From: an uncultured bacterium
GTDB taxonomy: Bacteria > Actinomycetota > Coriobacteriia > Coriobacteriales > Coriobacteriaceae
DNA length: 64,000 nucleotides
Reading direction: 5' to 3'
Assembly: GCA_905215065.1 (NCBI GenBank)
Contig: CAJMOF010000003.1
Coordinates: forward strand, 99,552-163,551
Shown here: positions 7,001 through 15,712 of the stretch, in pieces
Layout of the letters: each line of letters begins with the position of its first letter
How positions within the stretch are numbered: the stretch's first letter is position 1
Program-made: the position numbers and the translations under genes
The notes under the pieces: model-generated
Databases searched by the model: none
What the model was told of the DNA's origin: nothing
The model's input: the letters and a program-made list of their open reading frames with translations, nothing else

Positions 7001-9682
7001 CTAGTCCTCGAGCAGGTCCTCGATAAAGCCGACACGGTAGTTTTTGAAAATGACCTCGCCACCGTCTTGCGTGGCGTCCAGATCGACATCGCCCATGATG
7101 CCAAAATCGTGGTCGCCATCCTCGTCGGCAAAGATCTGGTGCACGTGCCATACGTGCGCGGTCTTCTCGTCGGACTCATCGATGGAGAACATCGCGGCGC
7201 TGCGGGCATCTCCGTCGGTGAGGATTTCCTCGTGCTGCTCATGGTAGGCATCGAGCGCCTTTTGCCAGCGAATCTCGCTCATGCCCCAGTCGTCGTCGAG
7301 TTCGCCCAGGTCGCGAACGTGCTCGCGGGCGGCAAGGATCACGCGGCGGAAGAGCGCATTGCGCACCAGCAGCGTGCAGCCGCGGCGGTCCGCCACGACT
7401 TCGTCGATGCCTTGCGGCGGCGCGGCGTCGAGCGCGGCCGGGTTGCCAGCGTTCTCCCACTCGTCTACCAAGCTCGAGTCGACCGAGCGCACCACAAAGC
7501 CCAGCCACGAGATAATGTCGCGCAGGCGCTCGTCGCGCTTCTCGATGGGTACGGTGCGGTCGAGCGAACGGTAAGCCTCTGCCAGGTAGCGCAGCAAAAT
7601 GCCCTCGGAGCGGGCGATGCCGAGCTTTTGAATGTAGCCCTTAAAATCGCTCGCGCTTTCCAGCATATCGCGCAGGACGCTCTTGGGAGAGAGCTGGTAG
7701 TCGTTTGCCCAGGGTACTTCCTGGCAGTACTTGTCAAAAGCGGCATCGAGCAGGTCCTCGAGCGGCTTTTCGTACGTGACGTCCTGAATGCGCTCCAGGC
7801 GCTCCTCGTATTCGACGCCGTCGGCCTTCATCTCGGCCATGGCGCGGTCGCGCGCGGCACGCTCCTGGGCGCGGAGCACCTGTTTGGGGTCCTCGAGCGT
7901 GGCCTCGACCATACTGATGAGGTCCATGGTATAGGTCTCACTTTCGGGGTCGAGCAGCTCCAGCGCGGCAAGCAAAAAGGGCGAGAGCGGCTGGTCGAGC
8001 GCAAAGTCCTCGGGCAAGTCGACCGTCAGTGCGTAGTCGATGTCCGGCGCGGCGTCAGCCGGAGCGTCGGGTGCGGGCGGCACCTCGGTGCGCACGACGA
8101 CGCCGGAGTCGATGAGCGTGGCGAAGATCTCGTCGGCACGAACCTCGAGCTTCGCCTTTTCCTCGGGCGTTTGCAGGCTTGTCTCGATAAGGTCGTGCAC
8201 GCGGGCGCGGGCGTCGCCGCCCTGCTCGACCACGCTAATCACCATGGAGTGTGTGATGCGAAGGCGCGGCTTGAGCGTTTCGGGCTGCGTCTCGATCAGG
8301 CGCTCAAAGGTCTGCTTGTTCCAGGTGACAAAGCCCTCGGGGGCCTTCTTCTTTTTAATCTTGCGGAGCTTCTTGGGGTCGTCGCCCGCCTTGGCCATGA
8401 GCTTGGCGTTTTCGATCTCGTGCTCAGGCGCCTCGGCAATTACCATGCCCTCGGTATCGAAGCCCGAGCGGCCGGCGCGACCGGCAATCTGGTGGAACTC
8501 GCGGGCGCGCAGGCGACGCATCTTGTAGCCGTCGAACTTGGTGAGCGCGGTGAGCACCACGGTGTGGATGGGTACGTTGATGCCGACACCGAGCGTGTCG
8601 GTGCCGCAGATGACGGGCAGCAAGCCCTGCTGCGCCAGGCGCTCGACCAGCAGGCGATAGCGCGGCAACATACCGGCATGGTGCACGCCGACGCCGCATC
8701 CGAGCAAGCGCTTAAGAATCTTGCCAAAGGCCGTCGAGAAGCTCGTGCCCTTGGCTGCCTCCTTGATGGCCTCGCGCTGCTCCTTGCTGGCAATGCCGAA
8801 GTTGGCGAGCGACTGTGCCGTCGCAAGTGCGGCATCCTGGCTAAAGTGCACGATATAGAGCGGGGCCTCGCCGCGGCGCATCGCGAGCTCGACCGTGCCT
8901 TCGAGGGAGGTCGTCACATAGTCGTAGCTCAGCGGAACAGGGCGCGGGGCATCGACGACTAGGTCGCACGTGGCACCGGTGTGCTCCTCGAGTGAGGCAG
9001 CGATGGCGGTGACATTGCCGAGCGTGGCGCTCATGAGCATAAACTGCGTGTGGGGCAGGGTGAGCAGTGGCACCTGCCAGGCCCAGCCGCGGTCGGGGTC
9101 GGCAAAGTAGTGGAACTCGTCCATGGCCACGCAGCCCACGTCGGCGTCCTCGCCCTCGCGCAGCGCATCGTTGGCAAGGATTTCGGCCGTGCAGCAGATG
9201 GCGGGCGCCTTGGTGTTGATATGCGTGTCGCCGGTAATCATGCCTACGTTATCGCGGCCGAGCACCTGCACCAGGTCGAAAAACTTTTCGCTGACCAGGG
9301 CCTTGATGGGGGCCGTGTAATAACAGCGCTTGCCCTGCGCCATGCCCATAAAGAGCATGCCCAGCGCGACAAGCGACTTACCCGAGCCGGTCGGCGTGCC
9401 TAAGATGACGTGATCGCCGGCGGCCAGGTCCATGAGGGCCTCTTCCTGGTGGTCCCACAGCTCAATGCCGCGGTCGCTCGTCCATTCAAAGAAGCGTTCG
9501 AAGGACTGATCGGGCGTGAGCCACGGCTCGGGCTCGCTGCCGTCCTCGGGCTCCCACCAGGTGGGGGAGAGCGCGCCGAGCGAGCCGAACTCTGCCTCGG
9601 TTCCCGTGCCGCCCGAGAATGAGCTGGCAGCGCCGGCGCCGGAGACGGTGCTGGCGGCGGTATCTGTCGTGCTTTGCGTCAT
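7001..9682 (-). CDS. Ski2/Dob10-like DEAD/DEAH RNA helicase, DUF3516-type
   Basis: An 893-residue superfamily 2 helicase, probably ATP-driven RNA unwinding in RNA turnover or processing. Walker A GTPTGSGKS is at 95-103 and the DEFH box at 188-191. A Ski2-type motif VI, QIAGRAGRSG, lies near residue 400, and a Lys-rich linker (KLRKIKKKK) follows the helicase core. The remaining half matches the helical C-terminus called DUF3516 in actinobacterial helicases. The N-terminal 40 residues are Ser/Gly/Thr-rich and look disordered. GAGAGAAAG precedes the ATG. It stands alone, flanked by a bidirectional terminator and by a spacer holding the second 123-bp element. Confidence 0.88.
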   Translation of the reverse strand: MTQSTTDTAASTVSGAGAASSFSGGTGTEAEFGSLGALSPTWWEPEDGSEPEPWLTPDQSFERFFEWTSDRGIELWDHQEEALMDLAAGDHVILGTPTGSGKSLVALGMLFMGMAQGKRCYYTAPIKALVSEKFFDLVQVLGRDNVGMITGDTHINTKAPAICCTAEILANDALREGEDADVGCVAMDEFHYFADPDRGWAWQVPLLTLPHTQFMLMSATLGNVTAIAASLEEHTGATCDLVVDAPRPVPLSYDYVTTSLEGTVELAMRRGEAPLYIVHFSQDAALATAQSLANFGIASKEQREAIKEAAKGTSFSTAFGKILKRLLGCGVGVHHAGMLPRYRLLVERLAQQGLLPVICGTDTLGVGINVPIHTVVLTALTKFDGYKMRRLRAREFHQIAGRAGRSGFDTEGMVIAEAPEHEIENAKLMAKAGDDPKKLRKIKKKKAPEGFVTWNKQTFERLIETQPETLKPRLRITHSMVISVVEQGGDARARVHDLIETSLQTPEEKAKLEVRADEIFATLIDSGVVVRTEVPPAPDAPADAAPDIDYALTVDLPEDFALDQPLSPFLLAALELLDPESETYTMDLISMVEATLEDPKQVLRAQERAARDRAMAEMKADGVEYEERLERIQDVTYEKPLEDLLDAAFDKYCQEVPWANDYQLSPKSVLRDMLESASDFKGYIQKLGIARSEGILLRYLAEAYRSLDRTVPIEKRDERLRDIISWLGFVVRSVDSSLVDEWENAGNPAALDAAPPQGIDEVVADRRGCTLLVRNALFRRVILAAREHVRDLGELDDDWGMSEIRWQKALDAYHEQHEEILTDGDARSAAMFSIDESDEKTAHVWHVHQIFADEDGDHDFGIMGDVDLDATQDGGEVIFKNYRVGFIEDLLED

Positions 9683-9990
9683 GTGGTAACTTTCTCTCGC
9701 GTTTGTCCGCCATCCATTATGGCGTAGCGTCGCATCGATGCGTTCGCAGGCAAGAAAATGCAGGAAATGGGCGTTCTGCCAGCCGTTTGGTGCAGTCGCC
9801 AGCTAAGTGAGTAGACTTTTTGCGATATCGCGAGCACATGGTTTTTACGCAAGGGCTCTACCTGCGGTTTTAGTTTTCGCCATACGGGTTGTGCTTGGTT
9901 GTTGCCAAAAAGTCTACTCACTTAGGTTTGAGGGCCGTTCGTCGGCACCTATTTGCGTTTGGTTACCGGCGCAGCGACTGTCAAAAGCCC
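9683..9990. other. Intergenic region with 123-bp element
   Basis: A 308-nt spacer upstream of the helicase gene and downstream of trmB (both minus strand). Apart from the 123-bp inverted-repeat element at 9803-9925 I see no gene or clear promoter. Confidence 0.6.
9803..9925. repeat. 123-bp inverted-repeat element, copy 2
   Basis: Perfect 20-bp terminal inverted repeats, CTAAGTGAGTAGACTTTTTG (9803-9822) and its reverse complement (9906-9925). Interior blocks CTACCTGCGGTTTT and ATACGGGT are shared with copy 1 at 93-215, and the length is identical. The arms are more conserved than the interior, as expected of a mobile or structured repeat family. Confidence 0.8.
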
Positions 9991-10830
9991 CTAGGACTCC
10001 TGCGGCAGGCGCTTCTTGCCCTTGCGGGCGCGGTTCCTAAAATTCTCGACGGCCTCTTCCATGCCCAGAGGTACATAGGTGAGCTCATCGAGGTTATCGG
10101 GCAGGTAGCAGGCAAGACTTTGTTCCTGCATGCGGCCCGCCGTGAGCACATCGTCACTGGGCCGCGCGCCGGGCGTGGCACAAATGCCGTAGACGACGGC
10201 ACCCATCTCGCGCGTGCGGCACTCATATTCGGTCTCGGGGTGCTCGGGATGGTCACGGCGGACGTCGTCACTTACCCAAAGCGTGTCGTAGCCTGCTGCG
10301 GCAAACTGTCCCAGGGCGTAGTCGCGCAATGGCTTGCTGTCGGTGCGCAGCGTGACGGCGGCACCGGGCGCAAAGAGCGAGCGGTAGAGCATCAGATGAT
10401 CGACATGGACGAGTCGTTTTTTGGCGTACTTGGCCTTAGGCTGCGGCGTGGGAAAGTTAATGGTGATGGCATCGAGCTCGCCTGCGGCAAACAGTTGCGG
10501 CAGCGATGCGGCGCCTCGGGGCAGGACAAGTGCGTTGGTCAGTTCCTGCTCGCATATTTTCTGCGCGGCATAGGCAATGCAGATGGGCTCCTGGTCCATG
10601 CCGATAAAGAGCGTGTTTGGCTCGTGGGCCGCGCGCTCTACAAGGTACGTTCCCTTGCCACAACCAAGATCCAGGTGAAGGTGTTCGAAAGGCTTGCTGC
10701 CTGCGGGCGCGCAGGCTTCGCGCCAATCTCCGACATAGGCCTCGGGGTTCGTCTCAATCGCATCGGCGTAGCGCTCCAGGCGCTCCTCGAGTACAAAGTT
10801 CTTAGGCGTGCGAACGTGGACGGCTCCCAT
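9991..10830 (-). CDS. trmB: tRNA (guanine-N7)-methyltransferase, divergent TrmB
   Basis: A 279-residue class I SAM methyltransferase expected to make m7G46 in tRNA. The SAM loop LDLGCGKGTYL is near residue 53. The TrmB-family signature appears as NFPTPQPKAKYAKKRL, where the usual form is FPDPWPK with a His/Lys/Arg-rich tail; the Asp and Trp are replaced here. A later TDS(K) segment also fits TrmB. AAGGAG lies 4 nt before the ATG. The C-terminal Arg/Lys tail and the signature changes make this a divergent member, so target position and activity are less certain than the family. Confidence 0.75.
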   Translation of the reverse strand: MGAVHVRTPKNFVLEERLERYADAIETNPEAYVGDWREACAPAGSKPFEHLHLDLGCGKGTYLVERAAHEPNTLFIGMDQEPICIAYAAQKICEQELTNALVLPRGAASLPQLFAAGELDAITINFPTPQPKAKYAKKRLVHVDHLMLYRSLFAPGAAVTLRTDSKPLRDYALGQFAAAGYDTLWVSDDVRRDHPEHPETEYECRTREMGAVVYGICATPGARPSDDVLTAGRMQEQSLACYLPDNLDELTYVPLGMEEAVENFRNRARKGKKRLPQES

Positions 10831-10948
10831 GAGGCTCCTTGGTTATAAGTATGGAACGTATAGCTGCACGCTCCGTCAATGGGTTGAAAAAGGGTGGGCA
10901 TGGTTTGCCCGAAAGATGCGGTGCGGCTCGGCGGCGAGTCGCCGATAC

Positions 10949-11821
10949 CTACAGGCGCTTGAGAATCACATAGCGGTTGAGCTCGCCGCTGCGACCGTCG
11001 GCATGGAAACGCTCAAGCTCGCGCACGGGGACCTCGCCGCTCTTGTAGAACGTACGGACGCCGCGCACCAGGTCGGTGATTTGCTGATCGTCAAAGTGAT
11101 GACAATAGCGGTAGGCGTGGCGGTCGTTTTGCCAGCCAATGAGGTGGTCGCCGGCTTCAAACTGCGCGGAATCGTAACCCTCAAACGGCGGGGTGAGCTC
11201 GGCGCGGGCTTCGGCTCGAACGGCCTTGCGCGCCATGCGCTCGTCGTTCATAAACTCCCAAAAGCTGATGGCGATGATGCCGCCCGGGCACGTCTGGCGT
11301 ACCAGGGCGTCGAGCACGCGTACGCGGTACTCGCACGACGGCACGTGGTGCATAAAGCCAAAGCAGACCGAGATGTCGGCGAGCGGGGCATCGAAAAGCA
11401 CATCGGGCGTCTCGGCGGGGTTGAGCTTCATGAGGGCGTCGAGCACATCGAGTTCCTGGAAGTGCAGGTTGGGAATGCGCAGGGCGTGGCCGTGGGCGTC
11501 TATTGCCAGATCTTGGCACGAGTCGACACCATAGAACTCAAACGGGCAGCTGGCATCTGCCGAGGGGTTTGCGCCGTCGACGCCCTTGGCGGCAAGTGCC
11601 CCGCCGGCGGCAAAGTTCTCGAATCGCATATTGCCGCAGGCAAGGTCGAAGACGCGGACGGGATGCTCGATCGTGGCCACATCGAGCTGCTCAAGCGCGA
11701 TGTCCATGGTGCGCACCCAGCCGGGCCACGGGGCTTGGCGCGTATCGGAAAAGGAAGCGGAGTGCTCGCGATAGAACGTATTGTTGAGCTGGATGAGCGA
11801 TGATGCGAAATCGCGGTTCAC
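10949..11821 (-). CDS. Class I SAM-dependent methyltransferase
   Basis: A 290-residue methyltransferase with the SAM-binding loop VFDLACGNMRF and a later DISVCFGFMHHVP, characteristic of Methyltransf_11/Trm9-like enzymes. The N-terminus FSDTRQAPWPGW looks like a conserved family feature. I chose GTG 11821 because GGAGGGAG lies 9 nt upstream; the longer frame to 11956 has no ribosome site and would add a cysteine-rich stretch. It sits upstream of trmB on the same strand with a 118-nt gap. Substrate is unknown; a tRNA or small-molecule role is possible. Confidence 0.75.
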   Translation of the reverse strand: MNRDFASSLIQLNNTFYREHSASFSDTRQAPWPGWVRTMDIALEQLDVATIEHPVRVFDLACGNMRFENFAAGGALAAKGVDGANPSADASCPFEFYGVDSCQDLAIDAHGHALRIPNLHFQELDVLDALMKLNPAETPDVLFDAPLADISVCFGFMHHVPSCEYRVRVLDALVRQTCPGGIIAISFWEFMNDERMARKAVRAEARAELTPPFEGYDSAQFEAGDHLIGWQNDRHAYRYCHHFDDQQITDLVRGVRTFYKSGEVPVRELERFHADGRSGELNRYVILKRL

Positions 11822-12088
11822 GGCGCGGAACTCCCTCCGATGGCGGTGCGGAATAAACAGTACGACCATACTACCGTTAACGCCGCAACGGGGACAACTG
11901 AGCCGCGGGTCATTGCTTTGTTTGGACACATTTCCGCAGCTCATATGTGCCCGCAACCGCCGGTTGTCAAAAATCTCACTAGAATAGGTGGCATGCTTTT
12001 GGCGGTGGCGGATAGATTTTTAACTGTGCAAGGCGCCTTAAGAACAAAAACGGTCCGGCGGCACGGCTGGCATCACATAGGAGGAACC

Positions 12089-12811
12089 ATGAATGTAGAA
12101 ACTGCACAGCGGCTTGCCGACCTTCGCCGCAGCAAAGGCTTTAGCCAAGAAGGGCTGGCGCGAAAGCTGGGGCTGTCGCGCCAGGCGGTCAGTAAATGGG
12201 AGCGTGCGGAGAGCTCGCCTGATACCGAGAACCTGATCTCGCTCGCCAAGCTCTATGGTGTGAGCCTGGACGAGCTGCTCAATCCGAGCGACGAGATCGA
12301 GGACGATATCGAGTTTGAGAACGAGGACCGCGCCCGTCAGCGCGAGGCCGAGGCGGCAGAGCGTGCTCGCACCCATGAGGCGGCGGCGCGCGCTACCGAG
12401 GCGGCAACGCAGGCGAGTGATGCTGCGGCCAAGGCGGCGCAAGCGGCAAGCTGGAGTGCGCAGGCCGCCAATGCCGCTACGGCGCAGGCGACGAGTGGCG
12501 GTGCGGTTGGCTCGACTCCGGTGAAGGGCCCGTTCCAGTCGTTCCCGTATTGGGCCGTGTGTTGGCTACTGTTCTTTTTGCTGATGTTCCTGTTTGGTGC
12601 CGGCCCCTTTGCCGCACTGACCTTCTTCACGATTCCCATCTATCACTGGGTGGCGCGTGCACTCGATGGTGATTGGGCGCGCGGGGATATTCAGGTTGGT
12701 TCGGCACCGGCGGTCGCTAGGATTAAGGGGGAGGACGTTTCCACAGCGGTTGGCGCTGACATGGCTACCGCGACCACCGCTGAGCCGATTACCAAAGAGG
12801 GCGATGAATGA
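12089..12811 (+). CDS. XRE-family membrane-anchored regulator
   Basis: A 240-residue protein with an N-terminal Cro/CI helix-turn-helix (about 4-60: GFSQEGLARKLGLSRQAVSKW). An acidic linker, an Ala-rich helical stretch (about 85-135) and a hydrophobic pair of membrane segments (about 150-195) follow. AGGAGGA precedes ATG 12089; the frame is open upstream without a site. Its last codons overlap the ATG of the DUF4097 gene, so the two are translationally coupled. This arrangement suggests a membrane-tethered sensor/regulator controlling its own operon, which is inference. Confidence 0.83.
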   Translation: MNVETAQRLADLRRSKGFSQEGLARKLGLSRQAVSKWERAESSPDTENLISLAKLYGVSLDELLNPSDEIEDDIEFENEDRARQREAEAAERARTHEAAARATEAATQASDAAAKAAQAASWSAQAANAATAQATSGGAVGSTPVKGPFQSFPYWAVCWLLFFLLMFLFGAGPFAALTFFTIPIYHWVARALDGDWARGDIQVGSAPAVARIKGEDVSTAVGADMATATTAEPITKEGDE

Positions 12812-13707
12812 TGAAGCTCTCGCATGAGTCTAAGAGGCGCTTGGGCATTGGCATCGGAGCGTTCGTGCTCATCATCGGACTTGTCTTTGGTATTTCGCGG
12901 ACTTTGATTCATTTTGATGGTCCGTGGGATCTCGACGATGTTGTACCTGGCTTGTCTGGTATGGACGATATGTTTGACGAGGACGATCTTTTGGATGGCG
13001 GTAACTATTCCGCTCGGCCTCAGCAGCTTTCGAGCACGACTTTTGACGAAGACGCGTTCCAATCGCTCGACTTGGATGTGACGTCGGGGACGGTCGAGGT
13101 CAAACACGTCTCCGGCGGCCCGGTGCGCGTTATCGAAAGCGGCCGCGTTGCGAAGGGGACGTCTGCCTCTGATGCGGCTACCCGGAACCTTGCTGAGGTC
13201 AAGGGCTCTACGCTCAAGATTAGTCAGTTCGACTACGATGATAAGCGCGCGATTGACCGCACAATTACCATTGAGCTGCCGCGAGATGTTGCGGATAACC
13301 TGGTGAGCATTACGGCGAGTGTAGGGTCGGGCGACCTGGCGGTCGCGGACATTGCGTGCCATGATCTGGATATAACGTTGAATTCGGGAGACGTTGAGTT
13401 TACGGGCACCGTGACCGACACCCTGAATGCCGAGGTCGGTTCGGGCGACATGACGTTCGAGCTCTACCAGGCGCCCGCGAAGTCTATGGACGTGAGCGTG
13501 GGCTCGGGCGACGTGGAGATGACGGTTCCGAACTCTACGGGTTTTAAGGCGAGCCTCACCTTGGGCAGCGGCGACTTCGAGAGCGATTTCCTTCCGCTTG
13601 GCTACGACGGCGAGACCATTTTGAATCTTGAATTCGACAACGGTGATAAGTCTGCCACGTATCGTTTTGAGGTCGGTTCGGGCGACATGTCGTTTGATTC
13701 GGAGTGA
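12808..13707 (+). CDS. DUF4097 beta-helix membrane-anchored protein
   Basis: A 299-residue protein with an N-terminal membrane segment (about 14-34: LGIGIGAFVLIIGLVFGI). A DUF4097 region follows, built of about seven repeats ending in SGD (SVGSGDLAV, VGSGDVEM, EVGSGDMSF). Such repeats form a right-handed beta-helix, here expected outside the membrane. It overlaps the XRE regulator gene by 4 nt (ATGA) and is followed by a terminator. DUF4097 proteins often sit beside regulators and are linked to envelope stress, but the function here is unknown. Confidence 0.8.
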   Translation: MMKLSHESKRRLGIGIGAFVLIIGLVFGISRTLIHFDGPWDLDDVVPGLSGMDDMFDEDDLLDGGNYSARPQQLSSTTFDEDAFQSLDLDVTSGTVEVKHVSGGPVRVIESGRVAKGTSASDAATRNLAEVKGSTLKISQFDYDDKRAIDRTITIELPRDVADNLVSITASVGSGDLAVADIACHDLDITLNSGDVEFTGTVTDTLNAEVGSGDMTFELYQAPAKSMDVSVGSGDVEMTVPNSTGFKASLTLGSGDFESDFLPLGYDGETILNLEFDNGDKSATYRFEVGSGDMSFDSE

Positions 13708-13754
13708 TGGGTGGTTTTCGGAGACCCGCAAACGTAGCCGCGCTGTTTGATGGA

Positions 13755-13787
13755 GGCGCCGGAGCCGTGACTGGCTCTGGCGCCTTT
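13755..13787 (+). terminator. Terminator after DUF4097 gene
   Basis: GGCGCCGGAGCC pairs with GGCTCTGGCGCC around GTGACT, followed by TTTGCCTTT. It lies 18 nt before the elp3 start. Confidence 0.65.
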
Positions 13788-13804
13788 GCCTTTACAATGG
13801 GGGC

Positions 13805-15712
13805 ATGGAACAGATTATCTTGAACATACTCGAGGCCCTGCGCCGCGGCGAGACCGTGGACGACAGGGCGCTCGTCAAACTGATACATGCCGAGGCGCGC
13901 CGTGAGGGTGCCGACAAACGCGACCTGGCCAAGCGCCGACTGCTGCCGTTTTACCAGCGGGTTAAACGTGAGGAACCGGCTCGTTGGGCTGGGTGGAATG
14001 TCGATGCCGATCTGGAACGTCAACTGCTGCAGGTGCTGCGTATGAAGCCGCGCCGAACGGCCTCGGGCGTGGCGACCATTACCGTCATCACCAAGCCCTG
14101 GCCGTGCTCGGGCGATTGCCTGTTTTGCCCCAACGACCTGCGCATGCCCAAAAGCTATCTTCATGCCGAGCCGGCGTGCGCCCGTGCGGAGCAAAACTGC
14201 TTCGATCCGTATCTGCAGGTGAGCGCTCGTCTGACGGCGCTTTCGCAGATGGGTCATGCGACCGACAAGATTGAGCTCATCGTCCTTGGCGGTACCTGGA
14301 GCGACTATTCGCAAGGGTATCAGGCATGGTTTATGTCGGAGCTCTTCCGTGCGCTCAATGACGATGCCGTCGCCGGCGTGGCGGCAAACCCCATGTTGGC
14401 GCGTCCGGGCATCAGCCGTGCCGAGGCGGGGCGCCTGCTCGATGACGCTCCCGCCGATGCCCTGCCGCCGGTGGTGGCGGAGCGTCGCGAGCGCTATCGG
14501 GCAGCGGGCATTACGACCGACGAGGTCGAGCTTGCTGCCGGCGTTGCCGACGAGCAGGGGCGTGTGGATGCTGCTGTGGGCGGCTATAACCGCGCAGTGC
14601 GTTGTCTGTACGGCCCCGGCACGCCGTGGGGCGAGGTCGCCGAGTGGCAGACGGCGACGATGGAAGAGCTTGAGCGGCAGCAACGCATCAACGAGACGGC
14701 GAAGCATCGCGTGGTGGGGCTCGTTATCGAAACGCGTCCCGATGCTGTAACACCGCAGGCGCTCACGCTCATCCGTCGTCTGGGCTGTACCAAGATTCAG
14801 ATGGGCATCCAGAGCCTCGACCAGCATCTGCTCGATATCAACGAGCGTCGCATTTCGGTGGCGCAGATCGAGCGCGCGTTTTCGCTTGCGCGCCTGTTTG
14901 GCTTTAAGATCCATGCGCATTTTATGCTCAATTTGCTGGGCGCCACGCCCGAGGGTGACAAGCGCGACTACGAGCGCTTTATGACCGAGGGCGCCTTTAT
15001 GCCCGACGAGGTCAAGGTCTACCCGTGTGCGCTCATCGAGGGTTCGCGCCTGGTGGGCTGTTACGAGCGTGGCGAGTGGCGCCCCTATACCGAGGAAGAG
15101 CTGCTCGATGTGTTGGCCGACGATATCGTGGTGACGCCGGCGTTCTGCCGCATCAGCCGCATGATTCGCGACTTTAGCTCCGACGACATTATGGTGGGCA
15201 ACAAGAAGCCCAACCTGCGTCAGCTCGTTGAGAACCGCCTGGCTGCTCGGGGTGACGGTGCGACGGTGCGCGAGATTCGCTATCGCGAGATCAGCACGGC
15301 GGGTGCCGACCTGGATGAGCTGACCCTTGACGAGGAGGTGGTGTACGAGACGCCGGTGACGCACGAGCGCTTTTTGCAGTGGGTGACGCCCGAAGGCAAG
15401 ATCGCGGGCTTTTTACGTCTGTCGCTGCCCGACCGTTCGTTTGTTGCCGCGCACGCGGACGAGCTGCCGACGGGGCCGGAGGAGGCGATGATTCGCGAGG
15501 TGCACGTTTATGGTATGGCGGCACGTGTGGGCGATCAGGGCCAGGCGGCTCAGCATCACGGTCTGGGGCGTCTGCTCGTGGAGCGTGCGTGCCAGATTGC
15601 TCGGGATGCGGGGTATACGCACATCAACGTGATCAGCGCGATCGGTACGCGCGAGTACTATCGTCACCTGGGTTTTTGCGACCATGGTTTCTATCTGCAA
15701 AAGGAGCTCTAG
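13805..15712 (+). CDS. Elp3-like radical SAM/GNAT tRNA uridine-34 enzyme
   Basis: A 635-residue Elp3 homologue. The radical SAM cluster motif is CSGDCLFC (Cys101, Cys105, Cys108). The SAM core continues with LGGTWSDY and METRPD-type segments. A GNAT acetyltransferase domain closes the protein (about 545-635: GLGRLLVERA, then EYYRHLGF). In eukaryotes and archaea Elp3 attaches a carboxymethyl group to wobble U34 of tRNA; stand-alone homologues occur in scattered bacteria. A GGGGGC stretch precedes the ATG, although this is a weak site. The stop is immediately followed by the start of the spermidine-synthase-like gene. Confidence 0.88.
   Translation: MEQIILNILEALRRGETVDDRALVKLIHAEARREGADKRDLAKRRLLPFYQRVKREEPARWAGWNVDADLERQLLQVLRMKPRRTASGVATITVITKPWPCSGDCLFCPNDLRMPKSYLHAEPACARAEQNCFDPYLQVSARLTALSQMGHATDKIELIVLGGTWSDYSQGYQAWFMSELFRALNDDAVAGVAANPMLARPGISRAEAGRLLDDAPADALPPVVAERRERYRAAGITTDEVELAAGVADEQGRVDAAVGGYNRAVRCLYGPGTPWGEVAEWQTATMEELERQQRINETAKHRVVGLVIETRPDAVTPQALTLIRRLGCTKIQMGIQSLDQHLLDINERRISVAQIERAFSLARLFGFKIHAHFMLNLLGATPEGDKRDYERFMTEGAFMPDEVKVYPCALIEGSRLVGCYERGEWRPYTEEELLDVLADDIVVTPAFCRISRMIRDFSSDDIMVGNKKPNLRQLVENRLAARGDGATVREIRYREISTAGADLDELTLDEEVVYETPVTHERFLQWVTPEGKIAGFLRLSLPDRSFVAAHADELPTGPEEAMIREVHVYGMAARVGDQGQAAQHHGLGRLLVERACQIARDAGYTHINVISAIGTREYYRHLGFCDHGFYLQKEL

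Noticed and set aside
7067..8962. A 631-codon plus-strand frame over the DUF3516-type helicase
   Set aside because: Shadow of the helicase gene: Val/Ala/Gly-rich, no motif, and it spans clear helicase motifs on the minus strand.
13556..15364. 602-codon minus-strand frame over elp3
   Set aside because: Shadow of the radical SAM gene; no family motif, His/Arg/Ala-rich.
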